Below are positions 35,557-44,802 of a stretch of 64,000 nucleotides of DNA, in pieces (positions within the stretch are counted from its first letter, which is position 1; each line of letters begins with the position of its first letter). Both the position numbers and the translations under genes were made by a program. Below the pieces are notes generated by a model. It did no database searches. It was not told the origin of the DNA and saw nothing but the letters and a program-made list of their open reading frames with translations. Location of the stretch: positions 183,480,175 through 183,544,174 of the forward strand of contig CM030362.1 in the NCBI GenBank assembly GCA_017893485.1, given 5' to 3'. The stretch comes from Hemerocallis citrina (taxonomy: Eukaryota; Streptophyta; Magnoliopsida; Asparagales; Asphodelaceae).

Positions 35557-37211
35557 AAGGATCTAAATCTGAGGCAGCGGAGATGGTTGGAAGTGCTTGA
35601 GGACATGCGACCTGAGATCAAGTATCATCCTGGGAAAGCTAATGTTGTTGCTGATGCACTTAGTCGCAAGAGCAGTTTATCCAGTTTGATTACAACTCAG
35701 AAGCATCTGATGGAAGAATTGGATCGAGCAGGTATTGAAGTTGTCTTGCAAGGATTGGGAGCATCTTTAGCTCAGTTGAGGCTTCAGCCTACATTGAATG
35801 GAAGGATTATTGCAAGTCAAGAGGTTGATGCTGATATCTTGGAGATGAAGGAACAGGTTGGTGCTGGCAGGTTGCCCGGATTTCAAATCAGGGATGGAGT
35901 GCTATGGTTCGGAGATAGACTATGTGTTCCAAATTAGGCGGACCTGAAAGAGAGTCAGGAGGTGCATGCTACTCTTTTGTCAGTACATCCTGGGAGTACT
36001 AAGATGTACAAAGACATCAAACCGCATTTCTGGTGGTCAGGTTTGAAGCGGAATGTGGCTGAATTTGTGGCAAAGTGTGAGGTTTATCAACAAGTCAAAG
36101 CCGAGAATCAGAGATCCGGAGGTCTATTACAACCGTTACCTATTCCGGAATGGAAGTGGGATAACATCAGTATGGATTTCATTACGGGATTGCCCAAGAG
36201 TCCTAAAGGCAATGATGTGATTTGGGTTATAGTCGATCGACTAACCAAGTCCGCTGACTTCTTGGCGATGAAACTCACTGCTTTGTGGACAAGTTAGCTG
36301 AGTTGTATGTTGGCGAGATCGTCAGGCTTCATGGTGTTCCGTTAACTATTATGTCTGATCGAGATACACAGTTTATTTCGCATTTCTGGAGGAGTCTTTA
36401 GACAGCTTTAGGTACCAAGACGGATTTCAGCATTGCTTTTTATCCGCAAACCGATGGGCAGACCAAGAGAGTCAACCGTATTCTTGAGGATATGTTTCGG
36501 TGTTGTGTACTAGACTTTGGAGGCAGTTGGGAAAGGCATTTACCTTTGGTAGAGTTTGCCTACAACAACAGTTTTCAGACTAGCATCGGGATGGCGCCGT
36601 ACGAAGCTTTGTATGGCAGGAAGTGCAGAACGCCTGTTTGTTGGTTTGAAGTTGGGGAGCGTCAATTGTTTGGGCCTGAGCTTGTGCAGCAAACCTCTGA
36701 AAAGATTGATCTGATCAGGAAAATGTTGGTAGAGGCTCAGAGCAGGCAGAAGAGCTATGCAGACAATCGGAGAAGGGACCTTGAGTTTGAGGAAGGTGAC
36801 TTCATCTTTCTGAAAGTATCACCCAGTAAAGGTGTGATTCGATTTGGGAAAGGTAGGAAGTTAGCCCCGAGGTTTATAGGCCCGTACAAGATATTGAAAA
36901 GGATCGGGAAAATTGCTTACCGGCTTGAGTTACCGGAAGAGTTATCTCAGGTGCACAATGTCTTTCATGTGTCTATGCTGAGATGTTACATTCCAGATCC
37001 GAGTCATCATTTTCCTGAAGTGCCGGAAGGTTTGCAATTGGATCTCAATTACATCGAGTCTCCTGTCGAGATTGTTGATCGTCGAGAGAAACTCCTGAGG
37101 AATAAGACAATACCGATGGTCAAGGTAGTCTGGAGAAACCATCTGGTTGAAGAGGCTATTTGGGAGTCTGATGAGAGGATGTTGAGGGATTATCCTGAGC
37201 TTTTTGCTTGA
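35557..37211 (+). pseudogene. Tekay integrase with C-terminal chromodomain (broken)
   Basis: After the RNase H end (HPGKANVVADALSRK) come the HHCC finger, the core and a chromodomain. The finger reads C-E-V-Y where CxxC is required, so one zinc Cys is Tyr. The core has MDFITGLP and SDRDTQF. The third acid is replaced: DGQTKRVNRI has Lys where Glu is expected. TAG codons lie at 35935-35937 and 36399-36401, and a frameshift near 36285. The C-terminal part (36492-37211) is open: GPYKILKRIGKIAYRL, VFHVSMLR, then a chromodomain (VEIVDRREKLLRNK, VKVVWRNHLVEEAIWE). Chromodomains of this class can steer insertion to marked chromatin. Confidence 0.92.
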
Positions 37212-37416
37212 TTTGTATTTTGAATTTTCTTGTGCTTGTTGTGAGTGTTTTGTTTCTCGCTCTTGACTGTAGTTCCGGGGACGAAACTATTCTAAGGAGG
37301 GAGTGTTGTAATACCCCGATTTTCATTTATGAAAATTATTATTTTATTTTTGCACGTATTGTGCACGTGCAATTTTTTGTAGTATAAAATCTTATAATCA
37401 TTTTCATTATGGATAA

Positions 37417-37484
<68 letters not shown>

Positions 37485-37910
37485 TATATGTGTTCTCTAA
37501 CTATTTTTATAAAGGCCCATTTTCTTCAAATAAGCATAAGTCCTTTTTAGACCAAATCTAATTTATTTTTTGTAAACCATTATTTGGCCCATTAAATAAA
37601 GCCCATGAGCGATTCCCTTTTATTACAACTTGTAATGTAGACTACTTTTATAAGATTATTTTTATAAAAAAAAATTAAATGTACAATTTTTTATATGGGG
37701 AACTAATGAATGCACGTGCATTGCACGTACACGTGCATGAAGCACACTTTGGGGCCGGTTCTGAATGGGAGGGAAAAGGGAAAAGAGAAGTGGAGTAGTG
37801 GGTGGTAGTTGTTTGGATCATGGTTGGTTACTACAACTTCCCCTTAAATCCTAGCCTTTTATCTTTAACTCCTACATTAATCCTAGCCCTTCATTTGTTC
37901 AAAATTTTAG

Positions 37911-37933
37911 TATAAATACCCCCCCCCCCCCCC
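37911..37933 (+). promoter_or_regulatory. TATA box with C15 tract
   Basis: TATAAATA is followed at once by 15 cytosines, so the C tract lies between the TATA box and the expected start site near 37940. Confidence 0.7.
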
Positions 37934-38852
37934 TAGCCTAGTTATTCTTGCACTCTTCATTCTCCAAATACCTATAGTAAAAAATACATTTGTTAGTAGT
38001 ACATTATTAGAAGGAAGTGAGATAAAAGATTGGGAGTTTGAGGGTGAGTGTGTGCTTGCAATCAAGGAAGGCCGGCATCACCTAGGAGGGCTCGGGATTG
38101 CACCTTTGAAGGCTCAGTTTTGTACATCAAGGAGGAGGAGGAACACTCTTTTGGCAAGCTCGTGAAGGACTTTTTTGTTTAGGAGGTGTTGCAAAATCTT
38201 TTCTCTCCAAATAAGGTGGGTTATTTTCTATATTTCTAATTAGATATCATGCAAAGGTTGATTGAAACGATAATGCATGAAAGAAACTAAGAAGAGTATA
38301 CTTAATTGGAAAAGGGCTTATTAGTTGATTGAATTGATGCTAAATAGATTGCATGTTATTCTGTCATGAATCTTAAGTTGTATGTAAATTGTTTGTAGCC
38401 ATGGAATGCTTGAATTAAAATTGTTGTTAGTATCAAAACTAAGTGCAAATGCTAGTAGATGAAATTGTTGATTTATATGCTTAGATGGACTTTCGTGATA
38501 ATGTTTAGAATGAGTAACTTAAAATATGTTTTTGAGTTTATAAAAGGAAGATAAACAGGAAATTAATATAGGAAGTATTAATATTAAGTCGTATGAGAAA
38601 TGTCAAATGAGATATGGTGGTAGTAGTATACAATTTAAATTAATTGTATGAAAAATATGTGTTTAATTACTGGAAAAATTATTTTTAAATTACTGGAGTA
38701 TCAAATATTGTTTAAATAGACATTCTGGAGATTTACAGAAATTTTAGTAAAAGTAAAACTAAAATAAGAGATTTTGAACATCGAAATGTTCTAATTGAAC
38801 AGAGAATTGATTGAAATAAAATACGAGTTGTAGTCAAGACAACTTGAGCCTA

Positions 38853-39081
38853 TAGCTCAAGTGGTCGGCGGGCTCTTTAGCTCTACAGTGGTGCAGGTGT
38901 ATGTGGTCGAGGTCGCTGGTTCGATACTTGAGCACACCATTCTTTTATATGCATTTTGAAATTTAATCAGTTTTCAGTCCGAGAATATTTAACTCCCTGA
39001 CCTCTATTTATATCGATGAGCACAAGCAGCCGAGTGGCTAGTGCGTGCGGTTGGGTTCCTTTGGGTCACTGGATCGAATCC
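38853..39081 (+). other. Two tRNA-like modules in Tekay 3' LTR
   Basis: Module 1: A-box-like TAGCTCAAGTGG (38853-38864) and B-box-like GGTTCGATAC (38918-38927). Module 2: A-box-like AGCCGAGTGGCTAGTGCG (from about 39028) and B-box-like GGATCGAATCC (39071-39081). Both are followed by AT-rich sequence. They resemble SINE heads or tRNA fragments of the Leu/Ser/Tyr type; no complete acceptor stem is seen, so I do not call tRNA genes. Confidence 0.55.
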
Positions 39082-39873
39082 TGGGTTGGCCAGAATATTA
39101 TTTTTTTTATAAAAAAAGTGATTTTTGGGTTTCTTGATGTGTAAAAATTCCGAAAAAAATACTATTATTATTCTAAATTCATGTGTGATTTATGAAAACT
39201 AATTGGGAGTTATTGGAATGAAATAAAGTATATTTTGGGAGTAAAAGTGAAATTGGAACTATAGTTTTACACTCGTATATTTCGTAAAAATGCATTTTGC
39301 GAAGAAATTGAGATAAGTATTAGGAAAGAAAAATTTGAAAGAAAGAAAGTATTTGTTGTGAAGTTTGTATGAGTTATTCTTATCAAAGAATAGTGTGACA
39401 ATAGTGAGTGGTGAATATTTCACTTTGACTAGATATTTTGTGATATGATTTTTAATGTGGAAATACATGTGGATTAAGAAATGTGTGATGTATAATTGAA
39501 CTTCAAGTATGGTTATTGACTCATGAAAAATTTAGGAATCATGTGATTGGAAAAGGGAAATGTTATTGAGTATGACAACTCAAATATGTGAATTTGTGAA
39601 TTAAAATTGAAAATTAGGGTGTAGCCAAAACTCACACCGGCAAGTGAAAAGTGATGAAATATGATTATTGAAATTGAAAAGACCAAGTTTGGGTCATTGT
39701 GAAATGAAAGAAATAAGACCGGTAGTAGTGAGAGGGCTAACTCGAAGAGATTGATTTTGTTCATGATTTCATTAGAATTAAGAATTAGTACATAGTGAAG
39801 AGGAGATTAAAGTGAGAGAAAAACACAAGTATGGGGGCCTCGAGTCTACGATGTGGGTGTGATTCACAGTTTG

Positions 39874-40033
39874 TCTTCACGATGCGTCGTGACATGACGT
39901 GGGCACTACTCCGGAATTATCGGGATCTTGGCGACGCTTGTGGGGTGTTTGGTGACTGCGAGAGGATCGTGTGCTTTGAAGGAGGCTGAATTTTCCATAG
40001 ATAGTTTTCACGATGCGTCGTGACATGACGTGA
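39874..40033 (+). repeat. Duplicated hairpin motif in Tekay LTR
   Basis: TTCACGATGCGTCGTGACA occurs at about 39876 and 40008, each followed by TGACGTG. CACGA/TCGTG can pair around TGCG. TGACGTG resembles a bZIP-type binding core. Confidence 0.75.
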
Positions 40034-40643
40034 GATTTCCCTCTAGTTTTTCTGTACATGAGCTCGTACTCATAGATCATCTAGGATACTTACCATAGTT
40101 ACAGTAGTAGATTAAGTCATGACGAGGATTGAACCCTACAAGATGAAGAACGATTAAGAGGCTTGCCCTCGGACCTATGTAGTATGGGATGCATAGAATC
40201 TGAACAAGTGCGCATTAGTGTCATGTAATATAAATAACTGCATTATGGACTAAGTGGACAATCACAATACGACATCAATAGGGTATTCCCTTTAGTTTGA
40301 TATGTGACAAGTTTGTGTTTGTTTAAATATGGAAAATCAGTTATACTGTTTCCGGCATAGAGAGGATGGCCGTGTATAATGTTCGTTGGTTGAATAAACT
40401 GACGTTCCCCCAGTTTTGTATGCAGGGTAAATGTCATGATAAAGATTAACGAAGAACTGATGCTTAGAGATTATTCAATTTTCGGTTCAAATTTGCTTCC
40501 GCTGTAAAATGTAAAGTGTAAAGATTCTATGTAACTCTGATGTAAAGTGAAAAGTTTTAAATTGCTTGTAAAATTGTACGAAAGACGCGTAAAGATCCTG
40601 TGGAATCTCGAATTAAGTGTATTTTGGAATTCGGGGCGTTACA

Positions 40644-41045
40644 TGAACTATGAAAAACTGTTAGTTGGAGATATTTTTGGTGTTGTTCGAGAGAAAGCAT
40701 TGAATAATTTGAGGATTTTGTTCTATAACTTGGAAAAATAATCTTTTTATTCATATGGAATTAAAAATTGTGTGGGATATACTAAGTGAAATCAAAAGCC
40801 GTAGAATTGATTTTACAATTAATAAACAATATAAATTCATATTCCGTCTCTTTTAATTAATTTAGTTAGTTATTTAGATACATTTAATTTAGTTGCGTTC
40901 TTTATTAAATTTCGATTCTCCAAATAGTTATTAATCTAGTAATTTTGGTACTCAATAAAATAATTAGTCCCTGTGGGTTCGACACTCTTTTCACTTAACT
41001 ATACTTTTTGTTGCGATTTTGTACACTTGCAAAAATATCACATCA
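40644..41045 (+). repeat. Athila-B 5' LTR, second part
   Basis: The sequence runs from TGAACTATG to ATCACATCA and is followed by AGTTA and the primer site. It includes TCCCTGTGGGTTCGACACTC and TACACTTGCAAAAATATCACA, similar in layout to the Athila-A LTR end (GTGGGATCGACCC, TACACTTGCGAGG). Confidence 0.8.
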
Positions 41046-41051
41046 AGTTAT

Positions 41052-41069
41052 TGGCGCCGTTGCCGGGGA
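41052..41069 (+). other. Primer binding site of Athila-B
   Basis: TGGCGCCGTTGCCGGGGA, complementary to the 3' end of plant tRNA-Asp and typical of Athila. Bases 41070-41270 after it are a T-rich leader without genes. Confidence 0.88.
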
Positions 41070-41270
41070 CTAATTATTCTTTTATTGATATTGAAAATTT
41101 CTAGATTATTACTAGTGTGGAATTTTTTTTTATTTTTTTATTTTTTGTTTTATTATTATTTTACCTCTTTATTTTCTTTTGGCTTACTTTTCTTTTTATT
41201 TATTTATTTTTATTTTTTTTAGTTTTTCTATTTTTTATACTTATATTTCAGGCAATACAAGTACTTTATC

Positions 41271-41937
41271 ATGGCAAACTATGAGAACAAGGATTTGAGA
41301 GACTATGCTATACCCTCAATTCATGAAGCAACATCAAGCATAAAGAGGCCGGTTATTGAAGCTAACGATTTTGAGATTAAACCAGCGATTATTCAAATAA
41401 TTCAACAGACTGTTCAATTTTGGGGACTACCGCACGAGGATCCTTATGTTCACATTGCAAACTTTCTAGATTTTGTGACACTTTCAAGCAAAACGGAGTA
41501 TCAGATGATGCAATTCATTTGGTCTCTTTCCTTTTTCACTAAGAGATAAGGCGAAGGCTTGCCCAAATTTTCTACCACCCGGTAGTATTACTACTTGGGA
41601 GGGACTTGCACAAAAATTTCTAGTTAAGTATTTTTTCCCAACAAAGACAGCGAAGCTAAGGATTGATATTGCCACATTCACTCAATTTGAGACCGAGTCT
41701 TTGTATATTGCATGGGAGAGGTACAAAGAGTTATTGAGAAAGTTTCCTCATCATGAATTACCGAAATGGCTGCAAATTCAAATATTCTATAATGGTTTGG
41801 GAGTTACAAATCGATTTATGGTTGACGTTGTAGCTGGAGGTGCACTAATGAGAAAAACTCACGAAGCAGCCTATGGACTTTTAGAGGAGATGACATCTAA
41901 TAATTACCAGTGGTCTTCAGAGAGAACTGTTACCGCT
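41271..41937 (+). pseudogene. Athila-B gag, 5' part, cut by Tat B
   Basis: The start Met (MANYENKDLRDYAIPS) follows the leader. Athila gag features are clear: VQFWGLPHEDPYVHIANFLD, then (after a frameshift near 41520) the PPGSITTWEGLAQKFLVKYF region, and AWERYKELLRKFPHHELPKW with IFYNGLGVTNRFMVDVVAGG. The frame ends abruptly at SNNYQWSSERT, where the Tat B LTR begins at 41938. The rest of gag and all of pol should lie beyond the right edge of the window. Gag would make the virus-like particle; this copy is frameshifted and split. Confidence 0.9.
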
Positions 41938-42495
41938 AAATCTGGTGTGGGGGCAAACAGACAGTATTTGTGGATTCTTGGAAAACTTAAATAGCAAACC
42001 TGAAACCTGTTCCGCCGGAGCTTGGCCGTTGACTCCCGCCGTTCACCTGCAAAAAATGCGAGACACCGGGGTTGATCCCGGCGACGCACCCTTCGACGCT
42101 CAAGTCAATAACCAGAAAAGATTAGGAGAGAGCGTGAACTAGCAAAAGATTGATTACCTCTTAATGGTGGTGGATGGGGGGTATTTATAGCAACCGTTGG
42201 GGTCAGATTAGGAATGTAATCCCTAATTCCCAGTGAAAGGATAGATGTGAATCAGGGCTGTTGATTAGTATTAATCAGAAACCCTAATTCTATCCTGCTG
42301 GACCGGGTTTATTTCGGATTGGGACCCGTACCCAGTTGAGGTGGATCCGTTCGTGGGTTATTGGGTCTTTGGGGAAAAGACCCAGGACCCACTTCAGACC
42401 CGTTTGTGGAGTGAAATTACCATTCTGCCCCTAGGCTTTAAGATTCGCGCCCGATTTGGACAGTTCTAATTTAATTCTGTTTTTTAGCCATGTCA
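41938..42495 (-). repeat. 3' LTR of Tat B, 558 bp
   Basis: It starts TGTTACCGCT and ends AGCCATGTCA, homologous to 6720-7336. The minus strand has AGTGGGGGGCTCG (42496-42508) just before its TG start, a good polypurine tract. This shows that the interior lies to the right and that this is the 3' LTR. A TATA-like motif lies at about 42182-42190. Bases 42509-42938 are non-coding 3' region without recognisable features. Confidence 0.9.
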
Positions 42496-42938
42496 CGAGC
42501 CCCCCACTCCCGAAGGCTAAGAATGTTCAGTATTTAAGGAGTAGTTTTACTGTTTCAATGGCTTCGGAGTTGTATCGGAGTCCAAACGAGGGGTGACGAT
42601 CCTTCGCATGGGGCAGTATGGTGATTTTACGGGTTAGTTGCGTGCTCTAAGTTGTTCTTGAGCCCTTCTAGTTTTCTGGCATTTTTCCTTATTTTTTATC
42701 TATCTTTTGGATCACTTATTTAATTTTGCGAAGTGTCGATTCGTCGTTCGGGAGTCTTAATCAACCACTCTAGGCAATAATTATTTACTCAGGGGCTCAA
42801 AATATTTCCTCGAGTTTATAATTAGCTTCTAGAATTTTTAATTAATTTTCCCGAATTTTTAATCGTTTTTTCGCAATTTTTTAAATAAATAAAACGGTTT
42901 TAATAAATAAAAATTAATTTTTAATACCGAATTATGTC

Positions 42939-44450
42939 GTGGCGCGATCTGGACCCTTCATCGTTACCGAGCACGATTTTCTGGGGGATTGGACGATCTG
43001 AGTGGGTCGGCTAGTATTTTCTCCGTGTGTGGAGGTCGGTACCTCGGCAGCTCGGCTCGGCTCCTCGGCAGCTCGGCTCGGAACGCTGGGATCTGCCGAG
43101 CTACGTGGCACGATCCTGAGCGTTCATTATGGCGCAAATCCTCACAAAACGCTATCTTGTCATTTTGTGAGCGTGGCGCGATCTGAGCCGTCCATCAAGT
43201 TTTGACACGAATTTTGGGACGAGCCGACGGTGAATCTGGCTCGGCAGAATTTTTTTCCATATGTAGAGGTCGGTGCCTCGGCACCTCGGCTCGGATCCTT
43301 GGCGGCTCGGCTCGGAGCGCTGGGATCTGCCGAGCTACATGGCACGATCCTGGGCATCCATCACAGCGCAGATCACGAGGACGGGGTTCAGATCGCGAGA
43401 AAACGCTATCTTATCGTTTTGTGGGCGTGGCGCGATCTGAACCGTCCATCAAGTTTTGACACGAATTTTGGGACGATCCGACGGTGAATATGGCTCGGCA
43501 GAATTTTTCTCCATATGTGGAGGTCGGTACCTCGGCACCTCGGTTCGGATCCTCGGTGGCTCGGCTTGGAGCGCTGGGATCTGCCGAGCTACGTGGCACG
43601 ATCGTGAGTGTCCATCACGGCGCGAATCACGAGGACGGGGTTCAGATCACGAGAAAATGCTATCTTGTTGTTTTGTGGGCGTGGAGCGATCTGAACCGTC
43701 CATCAGGTTTTGACACGAATTTCGAGACGATCCGACGGCGACACTGGGTCGGCTGAATTTTTCTCCATATGTGGAGGTCGGTACCTCGTCCACTCGGCTC
43801 GGTTGCTCGCCCTCTGCCCCAGTGGCTCGGTGGCTCAGCCAAGCTGTTCGGTAGCTCGGCTATCTACACCGGTGGCAAGCAGCTCGGACAGAACACGTGG
43901 CACGATCCTGAGCATCCATCACGGCGTGGATCACGAGGACGGGGTTTAGATCACAAGAAAATGCTATCTTGTGGTTTTGTGGGCGTGGCGCGATCTGAAC
44001 CGTCCATCAGGTTTTGACACGAATTTCGGGACGATCCGACGGTGACACTGGGTCGGCCAAATTTTTCTCCATATGTGGAGGTCGGTACCTCATCCACTCA
44101 GCTCGGTTGCTTGCCCTCTGCCCCAGTGGCTCGGTGGCTCAGCCAAGCTGTTCGGTAGCTTGGCTATGTACACCGGTAGCGAGCAGCTTGGACGGAACAC
44201 GTGGCACGATCCTGAGCGTCCATCACGGTGCGGATCACGAGGACGGGGTTCAGATCACAAGAAAATGCTATCTTGTCGTTTTGTGGCCGTGGCGCGATCT
44301 GAACCGTCCATCAGGTTTTAACACAAATTTTGGGACGATCCGTCGGTGAATCTGGCTCGGCAGAAATTTTTTCCATATGTGGAGGTCGGTACCTCGTCCA
44401 CTCGGCTCGGTTGCTCGCCCTCTGCCCCAGTAGCTCGGTGGCTCGTCGAG
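42939..44450. repeat. Tandem repeat array, six units of 234 to 304 bp
   Basis: Units start with GTGGCGCGATCTGAACCGTC-like sequence at about 42939, 43173, 43427, 43681, 43985 and 44289. Spacing is 234, 254, 254, 304 and 304; the longer units carry an extra CTCGCCCTCTGCCCCAGTGG-like segment. All include TTTTTCTCCATATGTGGAGG and AATGCTATCTTGT-like words. One diverged unit lies on the other side of the antisense genes (about 48100-48310), and one in Tat A at 1-240. Confidence 0.9.
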
Positions 44451-44569
44451 GTGCTGGTCTCGGAGTGATGGAGTTAAGCGAATCGACGAGTTCTTGTCTT
44501 AGGACGTCGCAACTCTTCATTTTGTCTTTTAGTGGGCCCTTAAATGCCTAGAGAGCCCAAACGTCGCTC

Positions 44570-44580
44570 TCTTGGCTATA
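44570..44580 (+). promoter_or_regulatory. TATA-like element of the antisense gene
   Basis: GGCTATAAGTCC is followed by a CT-rich stretch (CACTCACCTCACCCCC), a plausible promoter about 230 bases before the ATG at 44803. Confidence 0.5.
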
Positions 44581-44802
44581 AGTCCTCACTCACCTCACCC
44601 CCTACCTCATTTCTCTCTTTCACTTTGAATTTTTACTTTTACTTTCAGTTTTGCTTTTCTAGCGGTGATTTGCGCTCCAAGGCGATGGTGCTGGCTGTCG
44701 CGTAGGCCAGGCGATTTCCGGCGAGTGTTTCCGACCGTGCACGTCACTTCCAAGTTCACGTCACATCAAGGTCAGTGTTTTTGCCTTAGATATTTATTAG
44801 AG

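Larger units (their letters stand above)
31674..40643 (+). mobile_element. Tekay/Del-type chromovirus, 5' LTR truncated
   Basis: The order is: remnant of 5' LTR (31674-32101), Met-tRNA primer site, extra upstream ORF, gag, protease, RT, RNase H, integrase, chromodomain, polypurine tract (about 37293-37306), full 3' LTR (37307-40643). The primer site, long LTRs and C-terminal chromodomain fit the Tekay/Del lineage. The shared 420 bp of the two LTRs differ at about 22 positions by eye (roughly 5%), so the insertion is older than Athila-A. It interrupts the Athila-B LTR. The 5' LTR start and left target duplication are gone. Confidence 0.9.
37307..40643 (+). repeat. Tekay 3' LTR, 3337 bp
   Basis: It starts TGTAATACCCCGATTTTC directly after a purine-rich tract (CTAAGGAGGGAGTG) and ends GAATTCGGGGCGTTACA. 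Contents: a long TA tract (about 37428-37482), a TATA box (TATAAATA, 37911) followed by C15 (37919-37933), two tRNA-like modules (38853-39081), a duplicated hairpin (39874 and 40007), and AT-rich filler. Hairpin-like AGTTCC/GAAACT arms (37271-37288) precede the polypurine tract. Confidence 0.88.

Noticed and set aside
38853..39081. Functional tRNA genes
   Set aside because: Box-like motifs only; no complete acceptor stem or confident anticodon arm could be drawn, and the location inside an LTR argues for tRNA-like fragments.
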